From Paragorgia papillata (Eukaryota > Cnidaria > Anthozoa > Scleralcyonacea > Coralliidae), in contig JAWNZC010000294.1 of the NCBI GenBank assembly GCA_035771165.1, positions 434,001-498,000 on the forward strand: a stretch of 64,000 bases of DNA, written 5' to 3'. This document shows positions 1 to 12,249 of this stretch, piece after piece. The notes under the pieces are model-generated. The model had not been told where the DNA came from. It worked only from the letters and a program-made list of their open reading frames with translations, and ran no database searches. Within the stretch, counting starts at the first letter, position 1. Every line of letters begins with the position of its first letter. The position numbers were made by a program, and so were the translations under genes.

Positions 1-2042
1 TGGCGTATTATTTTCTTATTATTTTGCGTATTATTACTTATTATTTTCAAATGTGCATGGCGTACCAAAAGGTCCGATAAAAAATAATTGGTAGCCTTGG
101 CGTAAAGCTCTGAGCCTCGTCGCCAATCTCCGGCGTGAGACTTGCACGGAATGCACCCTGGCTGCCAAGTCTCAAAACTCCATCAGATTTTACATCAGAT
201 GTAACAATCGCAGCTTAAAGTTATTAAACACAGCTAGCAATGCATTCTGGGAAGGTGCTAGTTGTGCCGTTTAGGTGCAGTCCTCACGCAGGATAGTTTA
301 CAATCACAGAGTTTACAGTAGGCAGCTTCGCCTCGCTTCTCTAGCCAGTCCTTAAATTCTACATAACTCAATCAAGGAATGGAGGAACTTCTGCTCGTAC
401 TTCTTCTCTTTCGTGGCAGCTTTACTTGTCGTCGCTAGTTCGGTACATTTGCTAGTTTCATGCATACCCAGAGTGATCAGAGTCAGACTGATGAGAATCG
501 TCAGACTGATCTTCATTAACATTTACACAAACTCCACGCTTCATTTCAGCGCCATTTGCATTTTGCAATTGCAGCGTCACTGACGTCACGTGATGTGCCA
601 GTTGTGCTAATAAGGTACAGGGGTACTTCATATAATAATATATTCTCAATTTGTATTTTGTAAACTTGGGGTTGGGACTCGAACAAACTACTAAAACATA
701 CAAAAATTTGACATTTGAAAATATTGTTTTACTTTTAGCAAAATTTCCTTAGATTTCCTGAATTTTCTTAGATTTCCTTGAATTTTCCTTCATCCTAAAA
801 ACTTCCTTTTTACAGTCAAATTTCCTTGAAACAGGAAATTTCCTGGAAAGTGGAAACACTGCTTGTAATAGTAGACGTAGCAAAGTGTAGGAGGGGCTTA
901 AAAGGCCATGACTACCCCCCTCCTTCAACCATTACCACTAACAAACTACTGAAACTAGATGAGTTGGTGCTCTAAATTCAATTTAAAACGTTCACAATCA
1001 CAAAAGTTCCAAGATGTCCGTTTTACAAGCAATTCTAGTCAGTACATCAATTCTAGTCAGCGACGGTGTGTTAACATTAAGAGGTACCTAACCATGCTAG
1101 GACGAATGCGGTTAAAATACAGTATAAATTCTATAATTTAAAGAAGTCACAGTTAACTGACTATTATATTTAATATTTGAAACTACCTACTATCGAGTAA
1201 AAAAGTAAAGTTGTGCCACCACAACAATGCGCATAAAAAGGTTAAAGTCAATCTTAAGCAACAGTTCTCATCTTTAGGCGCCAATTAATGTCGTCTTGAA
1301 GACGTGATCATGAAAATTCTATAAATATTCGTACGTCTACGTTGACGTTTGCATTGTGTAATCTGTCCTTCTACAAACAAGGAACAACCATGCAGTACAT
1401 TCAACTGAATGAAATGATTCGTCATTTTGATAAGTTATAACCGATGCGCTGTTTTTGTTGGTAATGTATAAAATGCTCACACAATGTATATACTTGATAC
1501 ACATACAATAAGACCCTCTGTTTTTGTACAAAATGTTTGAAGGAATCACTGCTTTTCTATCGTGCTTTAAATGTTTGCATAAACAGTACAACAAAATAAA
1601 TGCGACAGAATTTGACCACCCAAAAAAACAAATTATGTGGCTTTGTGAAATCGACTAAAAGTACAAATGTTACCCATTACAATGTACAGTACATGTGTGA
1701 GGCAGTACTTGCTGGAAGGGGGGGGGGGGGTAGATCTCAATTACTTTGGCACTTTCTCACACATCAAGTTTAGATCTGTCTTTATCTAGAAAACCAAAAG
1801 TGACAAACGAAACCATGCAGATGGCCTAATTTTTTCTTCTTTGAAGAGGATCTCTTAAATATGACAATTTCTTCTCTGAAGTATGAGGAAGTAATCAAGC
1901 ACTTTCTATTCAACAAAACCACTGACCCCTGGAAATTTGTTCCCCCTCTAAAAATTTTTCCTCTTTTTCCATTTCTTATTAATAAATAGAAATACATGCA
2001 CGCAATAACTCTTCGCTCGTTTTGCATGTATTAAAATAACCA
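1..2042. other. AT-rich non-coding stretch
   Basis: I see no supported gene here. Short open frames on both strands have no recognisable domain and no codon bias. From about 720 to 870 there are several imperfect TTTCCTTG/CAAGGAAA blocks that end in GTGGAAACACTG, possibly one end of an old element, but no partner end was found. A poly-G run lies at about 1718-1730. Confidence 0.4.
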
Positions 2043-2190
2043 CTCAGGTACGTTAATGCCTGGAAAATATGGCCAAAAACAGAATAATTTCATTCTTTCA
2101 TTCCCTTACATTCTTTTTTCTAATTTTTTTATGAAATTATTCTATTTTTGGTCATCTTTTCCAAGGGATCCAGGCATTAATGTACCTGAG
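2043..2190. mobile_element. Palindromic MITE, about 150 bp
   Basis: The left arm starts CTCAGGTACGTTAATGCCTG and the right arm ends with its near-perfect reverse complement, CAGGCATTAATGTACCTGAG. Inside, CCAAAAACAGAATAATTTCAT pairs with its complement before a short T-rich loop. The layout is that of a non-autonomous DNA transposon or fold-back element. No coding capacity. The family is not identified. Confidence 0.7.
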
Positions 2191-4017
2191 CACATAAAAG
2201 CACAAGTCATTTGATTCGTTTTTGCATATAACCCACCCCACCCCTGCGAAAGTCGAAAGCAAATTTTTATTCGAAAATATACAGCAGTCGTCGACGAAAA
2301 TTAAACTTGTGACTGAACCTCAAAGGAAAACGTACATATAAGATTTTAAGTGGCTTCCATGCATCATTTCCATAAATGTTTATACGAGAACAGTAAAACA
2401 ATTAACAGCCTGAAAACTATAACAAGTAAAGTTTCAGCGAAAAATTTGAAAAAAACACCTGAAAAAATTAGCAAAGTTTACATGTACTCATGTACTTTTT
2501 CATACTGAAAAAGCAGGCAAATCAATAAAAACCACCGAAATGAAACAAACGGCAAATTTCTATTCGAATAACGGTATAGTCAAGAAAATATAAAAAGCAT
2601 TTATGCCACAAATTATATAATTAGTTGACAAGATAATTTTTGCCGTTTACTTGAGTGACTGAATGTGTGTTGGATATATACTGATTTCAATTAGCTAAAC
2701 TGGTAAATACGAATCTCTTACCGTTAACTTATTTTCCTCCGCTCACTGCTCAAATGCTTTTGTTCACCACAAACATTGCCAATTCAGTTACGTTGTCTTT
2801 TTAACGGTTTCTTCGTTGCTGTTGATGACAAATAGCAATCAGCTTGTTCGAGATGAAAAGCTGTTTGCTTTGAGTTTCTCTTCAATTTTCTCTCCATAGA
2901 ATTAGGTATTATTAAATATATACCATGCACAAGTCTTTGCCAGCTTTGAACAGCCACAGGAAACTGACATCTATTTGACTTTTTGTTCTTTTGGTCACAA
3001 TTTGTCTGTATCTTTTTCGGTCGGCGATAGTATCGCAATTTTTCGGCTTTTTTTCGTAGTTTCAAGTTGTGTTTATTGTTACCTCTTCTTGCTGTCACAT
3101 CTCTTCCTAGTTTTTCCCCCCTTTTCCACGGTATTAATGATGGACATTTTAGATGTAAACCAATTTTTCTGACAAAGACAAAGTTTACCAGTGCCCAAAA
3201 ATTGCAACCGCGCAGGTGAACACTCAAACTGATTCGCATTTCAACACGCGCATGTAAAGTGGACTCCGCGCATGTCGAGATTAAGCACCCTCACCGGGAT
3301 CGGGAACACACGTTTCAGTAAAATATGTTGGGTTTATTATTACACTTGTTTAGTCTTTTTAGCTGGTAGTGGAGTGCATGAATGACAAACTAACTATCTT
3401 GTTGTTGAACGATACTCTATTCCTGTCTTCTATACCGCTTCACTCCAACTAATAATCTCTTGAGTAATTTATTTCAAAACGTTTTACTCTGATTATAGAG
3501 CTCAAAGTACGTCAATATTTTGTTCCTAAAAATTTCGGCAGTTCTCCATCTTTTCCAATTAATTAAGAACGCAGACTGACAGTTCTAACTTAGATCGGTT
3601 TAGTTTAACAATCTTGTACAGTAGGCGCCTGGAAATTTGCGATAAGCTGTTTATAAGACCATCTCCAGTCCATCACATAGACGTTTTAGTCTTCTGCCTC
3701 CCAAAATGTGCAAAAATCAGTTTGTATAGATTTTCAATGTCTAAGCCAATATTACGCTAAAATATGTATATAGTTATTCATATGTGTATATTGTTTTAGA
3801 TTTTGTCACTTATATTCAGTCAGATTTTTCTCTGAGTTTAACTTGGTACGTAAAGAAACAAACGAAACTTTACGTTATAGCATATTTCATATATTACTGT
3901 AAATTTAGCCCATGCAAGGGCTGCTATGTAATTTTGTTAAATAAATCTGACGAGGTACTACTGTTCCTGATCTCACAACAAATTATATAAATATAAGGCT
4001 CTACTTTACTGACTTTT
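2191..4017. other. Non-coding stretch with one unrecognised 151-aa open frame
   Basis: The only longer frame is at 2784-3239 on the minus strand (151 codons). It is rich in Lys, Arg and Asn with no known motif, and a bare open frame of this size in AT-rich DNA is weak evidence. I see no splice pattern or neighbour that would make it a gene. The rest is AT-rich sequence without visible repeats. Confidence 0.3.
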
Positions 4018-4182
4018 CCGGGCTGATTTTAAGTCACGAAAATCTTTCTCTGACTACAAAAAGGAATTATAATACTCCGGGTGCTATACCTACAGAAAAA
4101 CAAACCAAATTTTGCTTTGTTATGTGACTTTGCATTTCTTAAATAGTCGTAATAAGATTTTCGTGTCATAAAATCAGCCCGG
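4018..4182. mobile_element. Palindromic MITE, 165 bp
   Basis: The left end reads CCGGGCTGATTTTAAGTCAC and the right end reads GTCATAAAATCAGCCCGG, with AAAATCTT/AAGATTTT pairing inside the arms. The arms are about 29 bp and the spacer about 105 bp. This is a terminal-inverted-repeat element without coding capacity. No target duplication is obvious. Confidence 0.7.
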
Positions 4183-4984
4183 TGTATTCGGGCTAACTCA
4201 CCTCATTTGAACGGCCCCTTAGCCGCAACGCGTGCTTGGCAGGTAAAAAATAATGAACAAGATTGTATTAACTTGTGATTGAGTGATTATTATAATTTTC
4301 AGGTCAAAAACGCCAAGGGTTTGTTATATGTATACATACTGCAGCTGCATTTTAATTTGTCATGAATAATAAAAAGCGATGCCACTTGGCAGGTAAGTGA
4401 GATTTATTCACCAATTCACATATCTAATTGTTTAAAGTTTATCGTCAATCTTTACGTGGTATAAGCTGCTTTGAAAGCTGAGAAAACCGATCGAAGAGTT
4501 GATGTAAATCAGGATAAATTTGTATCCAATTTACAACTCCTAATTAAACATTCTTTCATCTTCAATTTCTTTATAAATTCAACAAAATTAAAGTCAACAA
4601 AATTAAGTAGAAAAGTGGCCACATGCAGATATGGTTATTAAAAATTTTCTAGCCATTGCAAAATATCCAAAAGCTGTAACTGTTTTTCGACAAATATGGA
4701 GTACGCCAAGTTGCTAGCGGCTCTGTTTTGCTGGCCTATGTACAGCATGAATACACAGCTCTTTTTGGTTGTATTGTAGTTTCGCTCTGCCTTGGTGAAA
4801 GTTTTGGCTGCATGCGATCACTTGTTCTTTCCCAACCTGAATCTGCAATAAGACGGTGCCCATACACACGCATCTGTATCCACTACAACGGGTACGTCAA
4901 ACCGAGGGTAGGCTAAAATGAGGATTAGTTAGGCGATGTTTTAGCCTGCCAAAAGCTTCTTTGGTGTTCGCTTTGGTCTACTGA

Positions 4985-6064
4985 AATCTGGTATTTTAAT
5001 GTTTAACTCTGGTATTTTAATGTTGAACTCTGCTGTTTTAATGTCCAACTCTTGTGTTTTAATATTTTGTTCTTGTGTTTTAATGTTTTACTCTTGTGTT
5101 ATAATGTTTTATTCTTGTGTTTTAATGTTTAACTCTGGTGTTTTAATGTCTAACTCTGGTGTTTTAATGTTTAACTCTGGTGTTTTTATGTTTAACTCTG
5201 GTGTTTTAATGTTTAATTCTGGTGTTTTAATGTTTAACTCTGGTATTTTAATGTTTAACTCTGGTGTTTTAATGTTTAACTCTGGTGTTTTAATGTTTAA
5301 CTTGGTGTTTTTATGTTTAACTTGGTGTTTTTATGTTTAACTCTGGTGTTTTAATGTTTAACGCTGGTGTTTTAATGTTTAATTTGGTCTCTTAATGTCC
5401 AACTCTGATGTTTTAATGTTTAACTCTGGTGTTTTAACGTCCAACTCTTGTGTTTTAATGTATAACTCTAGTATTTTAATGTTTTATTCTTGTGTTTTAA
5501 TGTTTAACTCTGGTGTTTTAATGTTCAACTCTGGTGTTTTAATGTTCAACTCTGGTGTTCTAATGTTTAACTCCGGTGTTTTAATGTTCAACTCTGGTGT
5601 TTTAATGTTTTATTCTTGTGTTTTAATGTTGAACTCTGGTGTTTTAATGTTCAACTCTAGTATTTAAATGTTTAACTTTGGTGTTTTGATGTTTAACTTG
5701 GTGTTTTAATGTTGAACTCTGGTGTTTTAATGTTGAACTCTGGTGTTTTAATGTTTAACTCTAGTGTTTCAATGTTTTATTTTTGTGTTTTAATGTTTAA
5801 CTTGGTGTTTTTATGTTTAACTCTGGTGTTTTAATGTTTAACTCTGGTGTTTTAATGTTTAACTTGGTCTCTTAATGTCCAGCTCTGATGTTTTAATGTT
5901 TAACTCTGGTGTTTTAACGTCCAACTCTTGTGTTTTAATGTATAACTCTAGTATTTTAATGTTTTATTCTTGTGTTTTAATGTTTAACTCTGGTATTTTA
6001 ATGTTTAACTCTGGTGTTTTAACGTCCAACTCTTGTGTTTTAATGTATAACTGTAGTATTTGTT
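4985..6064 (+). repeat. 21-bp minisatellite, about 50 units
   Basis: The unit is close to TTTAACTCTGGTGTTTTAATG, repeated from about 4985 to 6064 with point variants and a few 20-bp units. A longer-range duplication is visible: a block at 5385-5500 recurs almost identically at 5865-5980, 480 bp further on. Because 21 is divisible by 3, one strand stays open and reads as MFNSGVL repeats. Those frames are broken by the 20-bp units and lack any gene context, so I treat them as a by-product. Confidence 0.9.
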
Positions 6065-6346
6065 TTGATGTTTTATGCATCAGTCAAGTCCAGCCTTGCC
6101 AATCCCCCTGGGACAGCTATAGTGCCGGGCATTTTCAAGCTTTTTTGTTGTCGCAGTGGGGCATTTGTAGTGTCCATATCTCCCCGGGAACCGGGTATTT
6201 GTGTACCCCCAGGCATTAGGGTAGGGCATTTGTCACAGGCAAAAATAATTCTTGGAGAATAACTAAGCACGGTTTCTCTGATGCATGCTTCTTTCTTGTT
6301 ATTGTATAAATATTATATATATATTTATATGTAGTGGTCATGTACC
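6065..6346. other. Spacer with GGGGCATTTGT motifs
   Basis: A short stretch between the minisatellite and the hAT element. It contains several GGGCATTT(G/T)T-type words. Similar words occur just beyond the other end of the hAT element, at 11540-11600. This may be a repeat that the hAT element entered. No gene is supported. Confidence 0.3.
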
Positions 6347-6534
6347 CTTGTCTGCAGTGCCGGATTAACCATATGGCTGAAGTGGCTTATGCCACGGGCC
6401 CCGCGCTTTTAGGGGCCCCACGCTTTGCTCAGTTTCAATTTTTTAGCGCGGGGCCCAAAAAGTGTGGGGCCCCAAAAACCGCAAGGCCACGTACAAAAGT
6501 AAAAAAAAACGATGCTCCAGAATTAAAAAAAGAG

Positions 6535-6900
6535 GTACCGCAAATGAAAAAGCGAGGCGCCGGGGCCCCAAAACTCAAAAAACAGGCCCCAAAAACAAAA
6601 AAAAAAACTAGGCCCCAAAAATAAAAAAGCAAGAACCCATAAATAAAAAAGCGAGGCCCCAAAACTAAAAAAAGCAAGAACCCATAAATAAACTAGCGAG
6701 GCCCCAAAACTCAAAAAAGCAAGAACCCATAAATAAAAAAGCTATAGCGAGGCCCCAAAAATAAAAAAAGCAAGATACCATAAATAAAAAAGCTAGGGAG
6801 GCCCCCAAAATAAAAAAAGTAAGCCGGAACCATAAATAAAAAAGCGAGGCCCCAAAAATGAAAAAGCGAGAACCCAAAAGTAAAAAAGAGCCACAATAAC
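6535..6900. repeat. Subterminal tandem repeat inside the hAT element
   Basis: Degenerate units of roughly 40-50 bp repeat the words GAGGCCCCAAAA, AAGCAAGAACCCAT and AAATAAAAAAGC about eight times. Subterminal repeats in hAT elements often serve as transposase binding sites, so a binding role here is an inference. The open frames on the minus strand across this block are low-complexity artefacts. Confidence 0.75.
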
Positions 6901-7514
6901 CGAGGCGCTGTTGCCACAAATACAGATGCGTCCAAGAAAAGTGCAACGGCCGGAAAAATTAAAAATTGCAGTTAAATTGCCTTATGCTAACTGTAATAAT
7001 AAATGCTGAAAGAATAGATTGCTGAATTTCGTGGAAGACGGTTAGACGGCAGAAGTTAATTATGAACGCTATCGAGGTACTTTTGAAGTAACGTTTCAGG
7101 TACGTACTTTAGGTTATTATACTTGATTACTCGTTTTAGATTTTCAAGTATTTCAATATATACTATATATTTTACAGTGCAACCTGTAGCTGTCAGCATT
7201 CAGCCTGTCATATGATATTATTGTTGAAATGACTCATTGTGTATTTGTGTCACTTGACACAACTCATATCATATTACAAATAACAAGTATAGCAACAACC
7301 GCGCTGTTTGACACTAATTCGACTGTTTCGACGACATTTATCAAACCTGAAACACTCTCTCTGATAGTCTCTGGCTCACTAAACTAAAGGAAATGAAAGG
7401 AACCTACTGAAGCTTGGTAAGTGTTAAAGTTTGAACTGATGTTAAAGCCGTCTATTTCCTTGATTGAGCCGTTTCGTCTTTCCTCGACGACTCAAAGTGA
7501 TTTATTATTATGGC

Positions 7515-7815
7515 CGTTTATTTCTAGAGACGCATTATTCGTCTGAACGCATAATGAGTCATTGCGTGATTTGCGTCTTTTATATATTATTCGTCTAATC
7601 GTCTAGTGTAAAGACGAGACAAATAATCGGACGAATAAGCAATTTTTGTTTACGTCTTCAGTAAAGACGGGCACACGACGCATAATGCGCCAACGCCGCC
7701 AAGGGCAAACTATCATCGATTGCGCGTCGCTTATTAACTTCTTAAGACGCACAATAACATAGTTCGTCTAGACGCATAATGCGTCTTGACTCTTGTGCCT
7801 GTTTTTATACTGAAG
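7515..7815. promoter_or_regulatory. Cluster of GACGCAT palindromes upstream of the hAT transposase
   Basis: Variants of GACGCATAATGCGTC recur within 300 bp, with complete or half palindromes near 7523, 7547, 7677, 7745 and 7772, plus repeated GTCTAGACG and CGTCTTCAGTAAAGACG words. The block sits between the left end and the transposase start at about 8158. A cluster of one palindromic word at this place could be a protein-binding array controlling transposition or transcription. That role is inference. Confidence 0.5.
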
Positions 7816-8157
7816 ACGCACATCCAGACGAACTACAAATGCCTAATTTCAGAATATACGTTTTCTACAACTCCTCTTCGTTTAATCTAGGTCTACAATC
7901 ACTCAACTACAGTAGTCTATACTCTATACAGTAATTAGTTAATATGTCATTTAGAATGTCTTCTCGCAATTATCTCACATGCATCAATCATTATACTAGC
8001 TTATACATTACCCAGGCGCTATAAAGTTGTATGAACAGTAACTTGCCAACTTTTCAAGGCAAATTGATAATTATTGATACACCGTTCCTTTATACTATAC
8101 ATATTGATACTAGAGGTTTTTTTTACTAGATGTTTAGGAATGCTACAGTAGATCTAA

Positions 8158-10871
8158 ATGAGTTCTACAGGTGGCGGTGGACGCGACCGGGACAAAAATC
8201 GCAAATATGAATCTGGGGCAGCAAAACGCAAGGCAAGGGAGGAACGAGTTGCACGGGAAAGTAAAGTTTTGAGTAAAGTCCCAAAAATATCCGAACTGTT
8301 TTTTCCCAAGAGCAGCGGTAGCAATGCAACTGCTAGCAACGTAGAGGCCCTTACGGATTCGCAAACACAGCATAATGATGAAGGGGCTTCTCTTGAGTCG
8401 ACTATTAATACTACTAACGTCCGCGATGCCGACAACAGCGACAGATTCTGTGCCTGAACAATCTGACGAATCTCCGACATCTGACGAATCTCCGACATCT
8501 GACGATCCGTCCAGTTCTACTGATGCATATTCCTGTGATTTAGGGATGTGGCCTGCTAGTATTTCGGACAGTATGAGGGAATACTGGGCAGCAAAAGGAA
8601 GCAGTGAATGTAGAAATTCGAATGCAGATTTCAGCGCATCTTATACCCAATTTGAGGGAGAGAATTACAACCGTCAGTGCCCGCAAAGCTTGTTCACATA
8701 CACGCATGAGCTCACAAAACAGCAACATCCTCGAACCTGGCTCTGCTACTCACCATCTGAACATGCAGTGTTCTGTTTTGCATGTAAACTGATGACCGAC
8801 AGCAAAAGTTTTGGGAAAGATGGCTATAAGGATTGGAAACACGCTTCCTATTCTATTCCACGTCACGAAAGAAGTGCAATGGACCGAGAGGCCATGATTC
8901 AGCTTCTCCAACGCAGTGATGCTGGCTGCCGTGTTGATTCGGAATTGGTTAGACAGACCAATGACGAGCGCGATTATTGGCGTGCTGTGCTAGAGCGGGT
9001 GGTAGAAACTATCCGTTTCCTATCTGAGCGCGGTTTACCCTTTCGTGGCTCAAACGAGGTTGTCGGATCACCCACAAACGGCAACTACTTGGGTATATTG
9101 GAACTGCTAGCCAAATTCGATCCATTCCTAGCACAACACATCAACCATAACGCAAACAAGGGACGGGGTCACACTTCCTATCTGTCGAAGACAATTTGTG
9201 AAGAATTCATCGATTTGATGGCAAATCGTGTGCTCGAGTATATCATTACGGAAGTAAAGTCCGCCAAGTATTTCTCGGTTTCTGTAGACTCGACCCCTGA
9301 TATTTCCCATGTTGACCAACTCACCTGTATTCTTCGGTACGTTTTGCCTTCGGGTCCTGTTGAACGATATTCAACCTTCCTTAACATGCAAGGTCACACT
9401 GGAAAAGAACTAGCGGAAAGCTTGCTCAAATTTTTGAAAACCCATCACATCGATGTTGCTGATTGCCGCGGACAGTCATACGATAATGCGAGCAATATGA
9501 GTGGGAAATACAATGGCATGCAGGCCATTATTCGGCAACAATATAACCTGGCAGCGTATGTGCCCTGCGCCGCGCATTCCCTCAATCTCGTTGGTCAGTC
9601 TGCTGTGGGTTGTTGCCAGCTGGCCGTTGGATTCTTCAGTTTTCTCCAACGACTATACTCCTTTTTTTCTGCTTCAACGCATCGCTGGAAAGTTATGATG
9701 GATCAACTTTCAAGCAAAGGCCTTCCAACAGTGAAGCGCATGTCATGCAGATACTCGCTGGTCGGCACGCGCAGACGCCACAAAGGCTCTAGTTATGGGA
9801 TATGACGAAATTAACGCCGCTCTCGAAGAAATCGCTGATGACGATGAGGAGAAACCCGAAACCCGAGAGGAAGCTGGTGGACTTGCCGCCTACATGAACC
9901 GACTCGAGTCCGGAATTCTTGCAGTTCTGTGGCACCACATCCTGCATCGTTTTCACGCGAACAGTCAAGTCCTGCAATCAGCCGACCAAGACCTTAACAC
10001 CGCCGTTAAAAGTTATGAATCGCTGATTTAATTCATCCGTAAGCTGCGGACAAGATTTGATGAGTTTGAAGCTAAGGGGAAGAAGCTCAGTGAATGCGAC
10101 CAGTACACGGATGAAGTTAAACGTGTGCGTCAACGAAATCGCCGTTACGACGAACCAGGATCAGCGCCTGAATTGACGCAGACCCCAGCCAGTAAGTTCC
10201 GTACGGGTACGTTCCTGGTCATAATCGACAGCATTGATGCTGAGTTGCGGAAACGACTGGGTGCATACACTGGTATTGCTGCAAGGTTTGGCTTCCTGCG
10301 AAAGCTCAAGGACCTTTCAGTTGAAGAAGTGATCAAAAGTGCGAAGATCCTTCAAGAGGCATACCCCACAGATCTAGAAGCCAGTCTGTCTGACGAATTG
10401 TTACAGTTTTCTGGTTTTCTTAACACAGACTTCGTTAAGAAATCATTGGAAGTGACTACAGCTTCAGTTCCTGCAACTTCTTCAGCCCCATCTACGATCG
10501 ACTCTGATGACTCTGATGACGAAGCCGTCATAACGAAAGATGATGACGACGTCAGATTGAACGTGGATTCGTTGGAATTGCGCATGTACAGGCTTCTTGT
10601 GGCCAAAAATCTGGAAACTGTATTTCCGAACACTGTCATCGCATTCCGTATTTATCTCAATCTGATGATTTCGAACTGTTCTGGAGAACGGTCGTTCTCC
10701 AAACTTAAGCTGATAAAGAATCAGCTCAGATCATGCATGACGCAGAAGAGACTGAACAGCCTTGTTCTGCTTAGTATTGAAAATGGCCTTCTGCGTAGCA
10801 TTGACATGTCGTCGATAATTAACGAGTTTGCTCTTAAGAAATCGCGTAAGCATAACGTTTACAAGGCCTGA
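8158..10871 (+). pseudogene. hAT transposase (zinc-finger MYM / TTF-type), frame-broken
   Basis: The product is a hAT-family transposase that would cut and paste the surrounding element. The first frame (from 8158) has a basic N-terminus. The main frame (to 9805) has a TTF-type zinc-finger region (HPRTWLCYSP then CFACKLM), then the RNase-H-like core with SVDSTPDISHVDQL and CRGQSYDNASNMSG. The C-terminus (NCSGERSFSKLKLIKNQLRS, near 10670-10750) is the hAT dimerisation region. Lesions visible by eye: a frameshift near 8400-8450; a one-base shift near 9740, after which DTRWSARADATKAL continues in another frame; and an in-frame TAA at 10029-10031 with coding sequence on both sides. No intron is needed. 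It is a decayed copy. Confidence 0.9.
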
Positions 10872-11215
10872 GAATGAGACTCTAATAACAGACACGTTAC
10901 ATGGACATCACGATCATGTATTTGAATATTGTTCCTGTTGTTTAGCCAGTTTGACTTTTAACCTTTGCTGCTGTAAAAATAATACTTATATAATTGTTAA
11001 TGCTATATATAAACTGCGTTGGATTTTAGTTCAATTATTGATGTATATTTCTGTTTTGTAAATACACAGGCAACTTTTCAAATCGTGGAATATTGATATT
11101 TTTTAATCTTTCTGATTTCAGGGAAACCTGAATTCACAGGGGGGGGGGTCAAGGGGCCCCGCGCTGATAATATGCCACGGGACCCGCGAACCGTTAATCC
11201 GGCCCTGCTTGTCTG

Positions 11216-12249
11216 GTGATCAATCTACTGACTGTAAAATCTGTTAAAGAGCAATAAATTTGAGTTGTGCAATTTTGGGTTTTGAGCATAAAAATATAGT
11301 ATTGTTTATAGTACAAAACAATAATATAAGGCATGATCTTATTGTTATGATGAAATATGCAGTTGTTTCTATGTGCAAAATTTCTCGCTTGCGATTGTGA
11401 GTCAAAGAGATTCTTTAGGATATTGATAGTCAGCAAGAAAAATCATTGCGTGTAGATGGGCCTTCTACAAAATCGTTACGAAATACATTCTACATGCATC
11501 AACCAGTAAATTTACTTGGGAAGTATATTTTAATCTACCTCCAGGGTGGGGCATTTGTCATGCACCTTTGGCCCCATGGTGGGGCATTTTCAGCTTCGAT
11601 ATCGATGGTACCAATGTTTTGCTTTGTGTCAGAACTCATCAGCATGTTCACTTTCAAATATAATATGGAAAAATGTTGTGAGGAACTATAAAAAGATTTT
11701 TCGTCACCACATACATCTTATCAAAATAAAAATTATTTAACTAATAAAGATTTATCTATACCTTTGTAACAACTGAAACTATTCAACTGACTTGCAACTG
11801 ACTGTAGGGGGGGGGGCAAAATCAATTCGTGGGGGGGGGGGGGCTCATGGGGGGCCTTGGCCCAGTGCCCCCCGCCAGTTATATAGCTAAAAGAGGCCCT
11901 GCTACACTCACGAGCACTTTGTTGAGAAGAAGATGCAAGGAATTACCGGCCAGTAATAGTGTGACAATTGATTATGTTTGTAAACCAGTAAACCTTATGT
12001 CCTCCAACTCACAATTGGAGCTATACAGTATAATATTAGTAGCCAAAGGATAATTCAAACACCTGTTTGTGTGTCTGCCTGCATCAGGACGATCAGGTCA
12101 TCCTTAAAACCCTCTAAGCATACGCGGTAAAAGATGTTTATACAAATAACACATTTTTCAGTTCAGTAATACACGTGGTTGGTGTGTTTTTAGATAATTA
12201 TAATAATTTGATAAATCTTAAAAAACTGTTACATTTATTACCTTTCTAG
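11216..12249. other. Non-coding spacer with poly-G runs
   Basis: No gene is supported. G-runs lie near 11808 and 11831-11844. The strand-reversed sequence ending at 11901 begins CAGGGCC, like another hAT end, and a weak possible partner (CAGGG at about 11542) exists with an imperfect target duplication. I do not call it. Confidence 0.35.

Larger units (their letters stand above)
6355..11207 (+). mobile_element. hAT DNA transposon, end to end, with 8-bp target duplication
   Basis: The left end is CAGTGCCGGATTAACC and the right end, read inward, is CAGGGCCGGATTAACG, the CAGGG-type terminal inverted repeat known for hAT elements. The 8 bp CTTGTCTG lie at 6347-6354 and again at 11208-11215, an exact target-site duplication of the length hAT makes. 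The 4853-bp element contains a subterminal tandem repeat, a block of GACGCAT palindromes, then a transposase gene with several frame breaks. The intact duplication argues for moderately recent insertion, while the broken gene says this copy cannot move on its own. Confidence 0.95.

Noticed and set aside
2784..3239. 151-aa open frame as a gene
   Set aside because: There is no motif, no splice context and a low-complexity basic composition. Chance frames of this size occur in such DNA.
4999..6219. Open frames with MFNSGVL repeats
   Set aside because: They are translations of a 21-bp minisatellite, with breaks at 20-bp units and no gene context.
6435..6946. Minus-strand frames rich in Phe, Leu and Gly, membrane-like
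   Set aside because: They are the antisense of the AAAAA/GGCCCC subterminal repeat of the hAT element.
11542..11901. Possible further hAT MITE (CAGGG ... GGCCCTG)
   Set aside because: The terminal match is only five bases and the putative target duplication (TCTACCTC versus CTACACTC) is not exact.
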